A stretch of DNA of 64,000 bases from Myxococcus xanthus (GTDB lineage: Bacteria; Myxococcota; Myxococcia; Myxococcales; Myxococcaceae), in the NCBI RefSeq assembly GCF_900106535.1, contig NZ_FNOH01000002.1:806001-870000 (forward strand). The letters run 5' to 3'. The position numbers and the translations under genes are program-made. This document shows, piece by piece, positions 36,552 through 47,664 of this stretch. The stretch's first letter is position 1. Each line of letters begins with the position of its first letter. Below the pieces are notes generated by a model, which was not told where the DNA came from, did no database searches, and saw only the letters and a program-made list of their open reading frames with translations.

Positions 36552-37967
36552 ATGGCCATTTCCACCATCGACCCGGCGACCGGCAAGACGCTGCGCACCT
36601 TCACGCCCCTCTCCGCCGAGGAACTGGAGGCGAAGCTCCAGACCGCCGCCGACACGTTCCGCACCTACCGCGAGACGACCTTCGCAGACCGCGTCACCTG
36701 GCTGCGGCGCGCGGCCGACCTGCTGGAGGCCGAGGCCGACCGCTACGGCCGCATCATGACGCAGGAGATGGGCAAGCCCATCGACGCCGCCAAGGCCGAG
36801 GCGAAGAAGTGCGCCACGGCCTGCCGCTACTACGTGGACAAGGGCGAGTCCCTCCTGCGCGACAGGCTCGTCGACATGGGCACCGGCCGCGCCTTCGTGC
36901 GCTACCAGCCCCTGGGGCCCGTGCTGGCCATCATGCCGTGGAACTTCCCCTTCTGGCAGGTGGTCCGCTTCGCCGCGCCCGCGCTGATGGCGGGGAACGT
37001 GGGCCTGCTCAAGCACGCCCACAACGTGCCCCAGTGCGCACTGGCCCTGGAGGAACTCTTCCTTCAGGCGGGCTTCCCACGCGGCGCCTTCCAGACGCTG
37101 CTCATCGAGACAGCCGACGTCCATCGCGTCATCGAGGACCGCCGCGTGCGCGCGGTGACGCTCACCGGCAGCGAGGGCGCGGGCCGAGCCGTGGGCGCCG
37201 CCGCGGGCAAGGCCATCAAGAAGGTGGTGCTGGAGCTGGGCGGCAGTGACCCGTTCATCGTCATGCCCAGCGCGGACATGGAGAAGGCGGTGGAGACGGC
37301 GGTGTCCGCGCGCCTCATCAACAACGGCCAGTCCTGCATCGCCGCCAAGCGCTTCATCGTCGCCGACGCCATCTACCCCGAGTTCGAGCGCCGCTTCGTG
37401 GAGCGGATGAAGCGCGTCACGGTGGGCGACCCCATGGATGCGAAGACGGACCTGGGTCCCCTGGCGACGCGCGGCATCCTCGACGGGCTCCATGCCCAGG
37501 TGGAGGCGAGCGTGAAGGCCGGCGCGAGGCTGCTCCTGGGCGGCAAGCCCCTGGAGGGTCCGGGGAACTTCTACCCGGCCACCGTCCTGGCCGAGCCCCC
37601 GCCCCAGGCCCCCGCCTTCCACGACGAGCTCTTCGGCCCCGTGGCCACGCTGCTGCGCGCGCGTGACGTGGACCACGCCCTGGAGCTGGCCAACGCGACG
37701 CCGTTCGGCCTGGGCGCCAGCGTGTGGACACAAGACGAAGCCGAGCAGCGGCGTTTCATCGACGGCATCGACGCGGGCATGGTGTTCGTCAACGCGCTTG
37801 TGGCATCGGACGCCAGGCTTCCGTTTGGCGGCGTGAAGCACTCCGGCCACGGGCGCGAGTTGGCGGACGTGGGCATCCACGAGTTCGTCAACATCAAGTC
37901 CGTCCGCATCGCCGCGGCGGAGGAGACGAAGCAGCAGCCTCCGCCCCGCGGCACCATCAGCGAGTAG
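36552..37967 (+). CDS. NAD(P)-dependent succinate-semialdehyde dehydrogenase
   Basis: 471 residues of the aldehyde dehydrogenase superfamily, converting succinate semialdehyde to succinate (GABA or 4-carbon degradation). Catalytic Glu228 in LELGGSDPF and Cys262 in NNGQSCIAAKRF. The PWNFPFWQVVRFAAPALMAGN segment and GGVKHSGHGREL near the end are typical of the Sad/GabD2-like branch. It starts at ATG 36552 behind a consensus AAGGAGG ribosome-binding site. It is unrelated in sequence to the two class 3 enzymes at 14362 and 15852 beyond the common fold. Confidence 0.9.
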   Translation: MAISTIDPATGKTLRTFTPLSAEELEAKLQTAADTFRTYRETTFADRVTWLRRAADLLEAEADRYGRIMTQEMGKPIDAAKAEAKKCATACRYYVDKGESLLRDRLVDMGTGRAFVRYQPLGPVLAIMPWNFPFWQVVRFAAPALMAGNVGLLKHAHNVPQCALALEELFLQAGFPRGAFQTLLIETADVHRVIEDRRVRAVTLTGSEGAGRAVGAAAGKAIKKVVLELGGSDPFIVMPSADMEKAVETAVSARLINNGQSCIAAKRFIVADAIYPEFERRFVERMKRVTVGDPMDAKTDLGPLATRGILDGLHAQVEASVKAGARLLLGGKPLEGPGNFYPATVLAEPPPQAPAFHDELFGPVATLLRARDVDHALELANATPFGLGASVWTQDEAEQRRFIDGIDAGMVFVNALVASDARLPFGGVKHSGHGRELADVGIHEFVNIKSVRIAAAEETKQQPPPRGTISE

Positions 37968-38064
37968 ACGGCCCTTCAGCGGAACGGCCGGGGCGTTGCC
38001 TCACCGCGCCCCACTCGCATGAGCCGCCCCTGACGGAAGCGCAGATCCGCGAGAACGCGCCGTT

Positions 38065-38088
38065 TTGCATGATATGCAACCATTGCAT
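38065..38088. promoter_or_regulatory. TTGCAT palindrome at the start of the MscS gene
   Basis: TTGCAT (38065-38070), GAT, ATGCAA (38074-38079) is a perfect 15-base inverted repeat; a third half-site TTGCAT is at 38083-38088. It overlaps the possible start codons of the channel gene and could be an operator. Confidence 0.4.
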
Positions 38089-39766
38089 GGAGATCTTCCG
38101 TCTCGCGGATACTGTTGAGTTGAATAACGCATGGCTTGTCGGCCTGAGCGTGACACTGATGCTGCTCGCGCTCTGGGCCCTTCTGGTGGCCTCCAGTGCG
38201 CTGCTGTATCAGGGCATCCGGCTGGTGGGCCTGAAGGTGCTGGAGCAGGCGGCAGACGCCCTTCGCAAGCGCGCCCGGCTGAGCGCCGCCCTCCTGTCCT
38301 TCGTGGTGGTGGTCGCCGGCATCGCGGTGCTGGGCTTTTCCCTGTGGGCGAAGAAAGACCTGGCCCCCCACTTCAATGCCTTGCTTGGGGGGGTGACAGC
38401 GGAAGGGCTGGCGGATGTGGGGCGCGGAGCAGGGCTGCTGGTGCTGTTGATGGCGGCCTTCCTGGCGCTGGAACGCGCGGCGAGCCAGCTCCTGGTGCGG
38501 GTCGAACGCAGGTTGAACGAATGGCAGTTGCCCCCGGAGCACAGGGCACATGCCCAGAAGGCGATGGAGCAGGGGCCCGGCTTCATCAAGCTGCTGCTGG
38601 CCTACTTCGCGGTGGGCCTGGCGCTCGCCTCGCTGCAACTCCCGGCCGTGCTCGACTGGCTCATTGGCACCACCCTCTTCGTGCTGCTGGCCATCAGCGG
38701 CGGGCGGCTGGCGGTGTCCCTGCTGCACCTGGCGTCAGAGCGGCTGGTCGGGACCTGGGCGGCGAAGAGCACGGCCACGAAGTACGAGGAGTACTTCCTG
38801 GCCCTCGGCCGGCTGCTCCCGGTGGGGCAGAAGAGCCTGGAGGCCATCGTCTACATCTCGGTGGCGACGCTCGTCATCCGCCGGTTCCAGGGCCTGGAGT
38901 TCTTTGCGCCCTACGGGCCGGTGCTCATCCGCGTCATCGCCCTGTTCTTCGCCGCCAGCGTCGTCGTGGAGTTCGTCCGGCTGCTCATCGCGCGGGCATT
39001 CAAGGTGGACGGCTCCAACCTGGATGACGCGGCCCGGCGGCGCAACACCTTCGTCTCCCTCATCCAAAGCGCATCCAAGTACCTGGTCTACTTCCTGGTG
39101 GGGATGATGGTGCTCAGCGACCTTGGCGTGGACCCCACCCCCATCCTCGCTGGCGCCGGCATCGTCGGCCTCACCGTGGGTCTGGGCTCGCAGGCCATCG
39201 TCACGGACATGGTCAACGGCGTCTTCCTGCTCTTCGAGGACCAGATACTGAACGGTGACTACATCCGCATCAACGATACAGAGGGCGTGGTGGAGGAGAT
39301 AACGCCTCGCATCACCCGCATTCGCGACCGCTTCGGGCGCCTTCACATCCTCCGCAATGGCGAGGTCAAGAATGTCATCAACTACAGCCGCGGCTGGACG
39401 CTGGCCATCGTGGACATGGCCGTGGCCTACGAAAGCGACCTGAAGAAGGTGATGGATGTGATTCGCCAGGTGTGCGAGCAGGTGCCCATGCTGTCGCAGG
39501 GGAAGGTGTCCGAAATCCCCAAGCTTCTGGGTATCGAGAGCATGGACGAGAGCTGGATGACCATGCGCATCGAAGCCAAGGTGCAGCCAGGGACACACTT
39601 CGACGTGAAGCGGCTTCTCAACCGGCTGCTGATCGAGGCCTTCACCGCCAATGGCCTGGAATTCCCCTACCCCAAGGGGGTGGAATACGAGGGGGGCCCG
39701 TTGCTTCCCGCCACCTCCGAGGCACCGCAGGAGGAGCCCCAGGCGCTCGCCGCCTCACACCGGTAA
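38087..39766 (+). CDS. MscS-family mechanosensitive channel
   Basis: About 559 residues with a long N-terminal membrane section (helices near 12-37, 61-86, 105-126, 166-212, 270-300) and the MscS core. The pore helix and beta domain read AGAGIVGLTVGLGSQAIVTD, then MVNGVFLLFEDQILNGDYI, followed by the cytoplasmic alpha/beta region ending about 535. Such channels open under membrane tension to protect against osmotic downshock. Starts at 38069 (MICNHC) or 38087 (MEIFRL) are both possible; 38087 is chosen because the upstream bases form a palindrome. Confidence 0.88.
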   Translation: MEIFRLADTVELNNAWLVGLSVTLMLLALWALLVASSALLYQGIRLVGLKVLEQAADALRKRARLSAALLSFVVVVAGIAVLGFSLWAKKDLAPHFNALLGGVTAEGLADVGRGAGLLVLLMAAFLALERAASQLLVRVERRLNEWQLPPEHRAHAQKAMEQGPGFIKLLLAYFAVGLALASLQLPAVLDWLIGTTLFVLLAISGGRLAVSLLHLASERLVGTWAAKSTATKYEEYFLALGRLLPVGQKSLEAIVYISVATLVIRRFQGLEFFAPYGPVLIRVIALFFAASVVVEFVRLLIARAFKVDGSNLDDAARRRNTFVSLIQSASKYLVYFLVGMMVLSDLGVDPTPILAGAGIVGLTVGLGSQAIVTDMVNGVFLLFEDQILNGDYIRINDTEGVVEEITPRITRIRDRFGRLHILRNGEVKNVINYSRGWTLAIVDMAVAYESDLKKVMDVIRQVCEQVPMLSQGKVSEIPKLLGIESMDESWMTMRIEAKVQPGTHFDVKRLLNRLLIEAFTANGLEFPYPKGVEYEGGPLLPATSEAPQEEPQALAASHR

Positions 39767-39842
39767 CGATAGAGGTGCCTCCCCAGGATTCGAGTTGCTT
39801 CGTCTTCAGCTGCAATCCCTCTCACCCCATGGAGTCCGTCCC

Positions 39843-40133
39843 ATGAAGAAGGCTTTCCTCATCGCCCTGTCCCTATCCCTGCCCGCGTTCGCCTCGTCCG
39901 ACTTCGATTCGGAGGACCTGTCGGTGGACGTGGACCCGGAGGAGCTCGTGAGCCAGGAGGCCGCCGACGCCAGCCGACCGCCGCTGCTCCAGTTCTGCTG
40001 GAACCTCCACTACACGTCGTGCTCCGGCCCGGGTACGACGCAGCAGTGTACGGATGGCATCTGGTCCGACTACGTCTGCACCTGCCGCACCCTGGGCACG
40101 CGCAACGTCTGGGTCTGCCCCGAGGTCCGCTGA
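39843..40133 (+). CDS. small secreted Cys-rich protein
   Basis: 96 residues. A signal peptide covers residues 1-17 (MKKAFLIALSLSLPAFA), then an acidic segment (about 18-40) and a 50-residue domain with six cysteines, enough for three disulfides. The spacing (FCW, SCS, QCT, VCTC, VCP) does not match a family I know. It follows the MscS gene by 76 bases. Expression is plausible given a GGAG before the ATG. Function unknown. Confidence 0.7.
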   Translation: MKKAFLIALSLSLPAFASSDFDSEDLSVDVDPEELVSQEAADASRPPLLQFCWNLHYTSCSGPGTTQQCTDGIWSDYVCTCRTLGTRNVWVCPEVR

Positions 40134-40348
40134 GTGCCGGGGGCGAGGACTGGGCCTGACATTCCCGCCCCTGTCGCAGTCCATCCTCACACCTGATTCT
40201 CGCATCCGGCACGGGTCCATCCGCGAGGCAATGCTCATGACCTGCGTCGCCACCGGGGCCGACCGTCCCCCTCGCCAACCGCGAACCGCGTCCCACGTGG
40301 ACGCGCTGGACAGCCCCCCGGCGTGGCCCACGCCCCAACGCCAAACTT

Positions 40349-41428
40349 CTACCGCGTCCGCGTCCGGCCACCACCGCCGGGCGCGGCGTGAACCTCCTCC
40401 AGCGCCTGCGCCACCGCTTCCACTTCCGCACCGAGCTGCTCCACGCTCTGCCGCAGCCCCAGCCCGGCGATGTCCTCTCCCACAGTGTCCGCCGAGCGCA
40501 CCCGCAGCACCTGCGCGTAGAGGCTCTCCAGGGTGTAGTAGAGGCGCATGTGCTCCGCCTCGAGCCGCGCCGCCGCGATGGCCAGCTCCGCGCGCTGACG
40601 CCGCTGCGACTCCAGCGCGGCCAGCGCTCCGGCCAGCCGCTCCCGAACCACCGCGTCCTCTTCCGAAGCCACCCGCGCGGCCAGCGCGTCCCGCTCGGCG
40701 TCCAGCCGCTGGGTCTCAGCGGGTGGCGCCAGCGCCCGCAGCTCCCGCTCACGGCGCACCAGTGCATGACAGCCCTGTCGCAGGGCCTCCACCGTGCGCT
40801 CCGGCGCATGCACCAGTTCGCGCAGCACCGCGGGCCCCTCGCCCAGGGCCTCCATCAGCCGGGCGCAGAGGGCGTCCACCTTCGCCACCCGGGCGTCCGC
40901 CTCCCCCTCCGAGACACCCACGGGCTCCCGCTCCGGCACTCCAGCGTCGCGCGCGCGGCCCTCGTCACGCCGAGGACGCTCCAGGTGCTTCAGCGAGGCC
41001 AGGAAGAAGCCCAGGGCCACGAAGACCAGCCACCACAGCCGGCGGGGCTGTGCCAGGGCAATCAACACGCACGTTATCGACGCGGTGACGTAGGCGGCGC
41101 CCCGCGCGGGGTTGCGAGAGCGGTTGGACAGCACCTCCCGTTCGGCGCGGCGTGCGGCGCGCTTCGCCTCCCGCCGCCACTGCTTCTCCCACTTCCGGCG
41201 AATCTTCCGGGGCGGCATCTGCCCGGTGCGGCGCACCCAGGCCTCCACCGCCGCGTCCTCACGCGCACGGCCCTCCGAAAGCGCGTCTTCCAACCTGAGC
41301 AGGCGTTCATGTTGGATGCGGGAAGGTGGGGAAACCGGAGGCTGGGAACGTCCACGAGGCACGAGGTGACGATAACGACGACACGCCCCCTCAGGGAGGG
41401 GAAGCGCACCATTCGTCGCCTGCTGCAT
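40349..41428 (-). CDS. coiled-coil protein with two membrane helices
   Basis: About 359 residues, start uncertain (ATG 41428; no good ribosome-binding site; GTG 41362 also possible). A basic helical N-terminal region (to about 105) with WVRRTGQMPPRKIRRKWEKQ precedes two adjacent membrane helices (about 112-148, ASITCVLIALAQPRRLWWLV). A long cytoplasmic coiled coil follows, rich in Arg, Glu and Ala (about 180-340). The start region faces that of the sigma54-type activator, so the two are divergent. No family recognised. Confidence 0.72.
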   Translation of the reverse strand: MQQATNGALPLPEGACRRYRHLVPRGRSQPPVSPPSRIQHERLLRLEDALSEGRAREDAAVEAWVRRTGQMPPRKIRRKWEKQWRREAKRAARRAEREVLSNRSRNPARGAAYVTASITCVLIALAQPRRLWWLVFVALGFFLASLKHLERPRRDEGRARDAGVPEREPVGVSEGEADARVAKVDALCARLMEALGEGPAVLRELVHAPERTVEALRQGCHALVRRERELRALAPPAETQRLDAERDALAARVASEEDAVVRERLAGALAALESQRRQRAELAIAAARLEAEHMRLYYTLESLYAQVLRVRSADTVGEDIAGLGLRQSVEQLGAEVEAVAQALEEVHAAPGGGGRTRTR

Positions 41429-41530
41429 ATGCACGGTGCAACAAGCGGAAATGCTCAACCGTTTGCATTCGCCCTGGGAAACTCCGTAGAGAATGTGCGC
41501 TGGCGGGGGGCGAAAAAGGGGGCAGGTGCC

Positions 41531-44464
<2,934 letters not shown>

Positions 44465-44929
44465 AGCCAGAGGAGTGGCCTCAGCCCGCGATGCGCTCCA
44501 CCCTGTTTCCCCACACCCCTGTGGGAAGCGGCTCCAGAGGTGCGTGCGTCCACGCCTCTGGAAGAACACACCCACGGGTCGAAGAGGGGGGAAACTCCAA
44601 CCCGGGGTGCCGAGACCACCGAAGCGGCCTCATGCGAAAGATGTGTGTCTCCAGCGCCCACCGCGGCACCGGATGCACTGTGGGAGGTGTTAAGCACCCG
44701 GCGTGCCAGTGCCCGGGAGGCGGATTGACTCAAATGGAAATCATCCGCGCGCCCGGACAGGGGGCGGGCATATCCAATGGATGCAGGGCAGCATCCATCT
44801 GAATCATTCCGGATACACTGGATGTCCAGCCGGCCCGACAGCCGAGCAGCCGCGCTGATGGCCGGGGTGAGCACCCAAGAGACGTGTGGGACAGCGGCGG
44901 GGGGTGGAAGTGGGTTAAGGGGGAGCGTG
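44465..44929 (+). other. intergenic region/leader upstream of ctaA with inverted repeats
   Basis: 465 bases without a convincing gene. Near its start is a strong imperfect hairpin (44534-44561: CCAGAG / CTCTGG plus GCGTG / CACGC), possibly the terminator of the activator gene. Further down are a perfect repeat ATGGATGC (44777-44784) / GCATCCAT (44791-44798) and CTGGA-TG-TCCAG (44818-44829). The repeated TGGAT/ATCCA units within 60 bases suggest a regulatory site or structured leader for the heme A synthase gene. Confidence 0.5.
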
Positions 44930-45901
44930 ATGACCCACGCTGCCTCGTCCCGCCGGTTCCAGGCCTTCAGCCTGGGGGTGCTTGCCTTCACGCTGGTCGT
45001 GATTCTGTGGGGCGCCTTCGTGCGCGCCACGGGCTCGGGTGCCGGCTGTGGAGACCACTGGCCGGTGTGCAACGGCGAGGTCATCCCCCGGGCCCCCAGC
45101 GTCCAGACGCTCATCGAATACACGCACCGGCTGACGAGCGGCCTGGCGATGATTCTGGCGGTGGCGCTCTACGTCTGGGCCCGGAAGGGGCACGCCAAGG
45201 GCCACCCGGTGCGGAGCGCGGCGGCCTGGGCCCTGTTCTTCATGATGACGGAGGCGCTCGTCGGCGCGGGCATCGTGCTGCTGAAGTACGTGGCGGACAA
45301 CGCCTCCGTGGGCCGGGCCCTGTGGATGGGCGTGCACCTGGTGAACACCTTCCTGCTGGTGGGTGCGCAGACGCTGGTCATCTGGTTCTCCCGGGGACGC
45401 GCCCCCCTGAGCCTGCGGGGACAGGGGCTGCCGGGCGCGCTGATGGGCCTGAGCATCCTGGGGCTGTTGGTGCTGGGCGTGAGTGGCGCCATCGCGGCGC
45501 TGGGGGACACCCTGTTCCCGTCCACCACGCTGGCGGAGGGCTTGCGCCAGGATATTTCGGAGACGGCACACATCCTCATCAAGCTGCGGGTGCTGCACCC
45601 GCTGCTGGCGGTGAGCGTGGGCGCGTTCCTGGTGCTGGCGTCGCGGTGGGTGGCGCGGGTGCGGCCATCGGAGGACGTGCGACGCGCGGCGTCCGCCATC
45701 ACCGTGCTCTACGCGGTGCAGTTGGGCGCGGGCGTCACCAACCTGCTGCTGCTGGCGCCGGTGTGGATGCAGTTGGTGCACCTGCTGCTGGCGGACTTCG
45801 TGTGGATGGCGGTCGTGGTGCTGTGCGCGGCGGGCCTGGCGGCGGATGCGCCCAGGGTGGTGGCTGAAGCCTCGCCCGCTTCGAGCGCCGAGCCCGTCTG
45901 A
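44930..45901 (+). CDS. ctaA: heme A synthase (COX15/CtaA family)
   Basis: Oxidises heme O to heme A for cytochrome oxidase. 323 residues with eight hydrophobic helices. The four heme-ligand histidines are visible: His66 (IEYTHRLTSG), His136 (GVHLVNTF), His223 (LHPLLAVS) and His284 (QLVHLLLADF); Glu63 precedes the first. A Cys pair in the first loop (C40 and C47 in GAGCGDHWPVCNGE) matches the redox-active pair of Bacillus-type CtaA. The ATG at 44930 follows a strong aagggggag ribosome-binding site. No other oxidase gene is adjacent. Confidence 0.93.
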   Translation: MTHAASSRRFQAFSLGVLAFTLVVILWGAFVRATGSGAGCGDHWPVCNGEVIPRAPSVQTLIEYTHRLTSGLAMILAVALYVWARKGHAKGHPVRSAAAWALFFMMTEALVGAGIVLLKYVADNASVGRALWMGVHLVNTFLLVGAQTLVIWFSRGRAPLSLRGQGLPGALMGLSILGLLVLGVSGAIAALGDTLFPSTTLAEGLRQDISETAHILIKLRVLHPLLAVSVGAFLVLASRWVARVRPSEDVRRAASAITVLYAVQLGAGVTNLLLLAPVWMQLVHLLLADFVWMAVVVLCAAGLAADAPRVVAEASPASSAEPV

Positions 45902-45916
45902 CGGCGTTCGCCGTTA
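45899..45916 (+). terminator. hairpin starting at the ctaA stop codon
   Basis: TGACGGC (45899-45905), loop GTTC, GCCGTTA (45910-45916); the stem (6 pairs plus one wobble) contains the TGA of ctaA. No T-run follows. Confidence 0.45.
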
Positions 45917-46007
45917 TCGGACGCAAGGACGGAGGGCGGCGCCCCGCCCCGAAGTACTCAGCCAGGGTGATACGCGCAGGGTGACGAACCCGATACATGT
46001 GGCAGTC

Positions 46008-46436
46008 ATGTCCAATCGGAACACCCGTCTTTCCCTTGCGTACGCGCTCGCGGCACTTGCACTGGGATGCTCCAGCAGCGCCACCGGCATCTCCAGCCGT
46101 CGCGACATGGCCCCTCAAGACGCGTACGCTCAAGCCGCCTGTCTGGACAGCGCGACATGTTGCATTCAGCGATTCGGCCCGGATGCGTGTGGCCTCTCCG
46201 CCACCGAAGCCGCTGTGCTCATGGCAGGCTCCCAGGTCGCGGCGGAGGCCGACGCGCCGGACGTCGATGACGCCCACAACACCAACCTGCCCGAGTGGAA
46301 GCGCCGCTGCATCGCGACCTACTGCGAGTGCAAGGACGACGACTGGCAGGGCTCCTGCTACGCCTGCTTCCGCTACTGCGAGGGCCAGCAGGAATGGCCC
46401 ATCAACAAGTGCCGCCCCCGCCGGGGCAAGAGGTAA
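46008..46436 (+). CDS. Cys-rich lipoprotein, candidate SitA-like toxin
   Basis: 142 residues. A lipoprotein signal ends in LALGC (Cys21). A short linker and Cys-containing segment (CLDSATCCIQRFGPDACG) are followed by a compact C-terminal domain with six or more cysteines (EWKRRCIATYCECKDDDWQG, then CYACFRYCEG and WPINKC) and a basic end. Members of this pattern are frequent in Myxococcus and, as I recall, vary at the C-terminus. The downstream DUSAM gene starts 6 bases after the stop. The layout (lipoprotein plus small cytoplasmic partner) matches SitA-SitI toxin-immunity pairs. Toxicity is inference; a structural lipoprotein is the alternative. Confidence 0.68.
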   Translation: MSNRNTRLSLAYALAALALGCSSSATGISSRRDMAPQDAYAQAACLDSATCCIQRFGPDACGLSATEAAVLMAGSQVAAEADAPDVDDAHNTNLPEWKRRCIATYCECKDDDWQGSCYACFRYCEGQQEWPINKCRPRRGKR

Positions 46437-46442
46437 CAGGGC

Positions 46443-46820
46443 ATGGCGGATGAACTTGAGTGGGAGCCCGTACGAGCCCTCGCGCGGCGCGTGCGGGAGG
46501 GTGAACGCCTGACGCTCACGGCGGAGGTGAGGGAAATGCTGGAACGCACCGCGCCGGAGGTAGGCATCGGCAAAGCCGACGCGGCAGCAGCCCTTGCCAC
46601 GGCTGAAAAGGCCGAGGCCCTTCTGCTGGAATGCGCGCGCCGCATCAAGGAAGGCTCCGACCGCATTGTCGACGCGCTTTACCGCGCCAAGCGCCACCGA
46701 AAGGCCGGGGACTTCGACAGCGCCCGCCAGGAAATGCGGGAGGTGCTCGCCATTGAAGTGGTGCCGCTCTATCGCGAAATCGCAGAGGGTCAGCTCGAAG
46801 ACATGGCAGAGGAGCCGTAA
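46443..46820 (+). CDS. DUSAM-domain protein
   Basis: 125 residues, cytoplasmic and helical, of the myxobacteria-restricted DUSAM/DUF2379 family (formerly a paralogous M. xanthus family). Characteristic segments: WEPVRALARRVREGE, EVGIGKADAAAAL, and the C-terminal KAGDFDSARQEMREVL followed by EVVPLYREIAEGQL. No catalytic motif. The gene is 6 bases after the Cys-rich lipoprotein stop and is surely co-translated with it, so it may be the immunity partner of that protein. A diverged, broken homologue lies on the opposite strand immediately downstream. Confidence 0.82.
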   Translation: MADELEWEPVRALARRVREGERLTLTAEVREMLERTAPEVGIGKADAAAALATAEKAEALLLECARRIKEGSDRIVDALYRAKRHRKAGDFDSARQEMREVLAIEVVPLYREIAEGQLEDMAEEP

Positions 46821-46860
46821 CAACGCCAAGAGCGCGACGACTGGCGTGCGGCAGTTCGCG

Positions 46861-47307
46861 TTACGGCTCGTCGAGAGCGTCCAACTGGACCTGCAGCTCG
46901 CGGTAGAACGGAACGACCTCAACATCAAGGAGGTCCAGGAGAGGCTCGCGTGCCCCATCAAGGTCGCCCGCCTCCTGGAGCCTATTCGGCTCGACGAGGG
47001 CACGCGACAGGCGCCGTGCGTCTACGCGTCTACGCTTCGCGAGCAACTCGAGCAACTCGGCGGCACTCGCAACGCCTTGGCTCGCCTAGGCGGCCTCCTC
47101 CGGCGAGATGCCCACCTCGAATGAGGCGTAGCGCAGGAGTCCGCGCGTTCCATCACAAAGCACCAACAGCGCCCCACGTTCTGTGACGCAGCTATTCAGT
47201 TCCCCGATTTGCTCCCCAAAGAGATGCGCAACGGCGGAAGAGGAGAAGGGAAGGTTGGACAGGGCAAGTGTCCTGAACAGCCCTGCCGTCGGCAGCGCGT
47301 CCCGCAT
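46861..47307 (-). pseudogene. DUSAM-family pseudogene with in-frame TAG
   Basis: On the minus strand one frame encodes a DUSAM protein from about 47307 to the TAA at 46861, interrupted by a TAG at 47086-47088. The translation around it reads SFEVGISPEEAA*ASQGV, and the part after it ends AGDLDGAREPL, EVVPFYRELQVQL. From EVGI to AGD it aligns without gaps to the intact protein at 46443 (50 positions), with the stop opposite an Ala. One base change (for example CAG to TAG) would explain it. The N-terminal start is unclear. The 3' end faces the intact copy with 40 bases between. Confidence 0.8.
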
Positions 47308-47311
47308 ATTG

Positions 47312-47655
47312 GGGGCTATCCCGAAGCATTCAGCTTCGAGTGGCCCGCTGTGACGATCCTCAGGAGCTGCGGAGGGCCCAGCGACCTACGCCGCGCCGAA
47401 ACCGGCCTTCTCCACCGTCTTCCGTGGCTACGCGTGCGGCATGTCGATGGCGATCGTGACGTGCCTCGCATCGTCGGGGCTGAGCTCGATTCGTCAAAGG
47501 AGAGCGCCGACCAGCGCGCCCCCCTCCGTGCGCAAGGGGGGAAGGTCCCGTACATTCCTACGCCACAGCTTGCCAACGAGCACAGGCCCTGATGGCTCTC
47601 GCGGTTCCAGGCGCTGACGTCCCAGCCGAGGAAGAGGCCGTTCAATGCGTGCGCT
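47312..47655 (-). pseudogene. possible decayed coding sequence
   Basis: No intact gene fits here. On the minus strand one frame gives a protein-like run (PREPSG-type start, then VLVGKLWRRNVRDLPPLRT, GGALVGALL) broken by a TGA near 47494, then RIELSPDDARHVTIAIDMPHA and a TAG near 47427. The lengths between stops are short, and I recognise no family. It may be a fragment of another accessory gene; it may also be chance. The region has weaker GC3 bias than its neighbours. Confidence 0.35.
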
Positions 47656-47664
47656 CTGAAGCTG

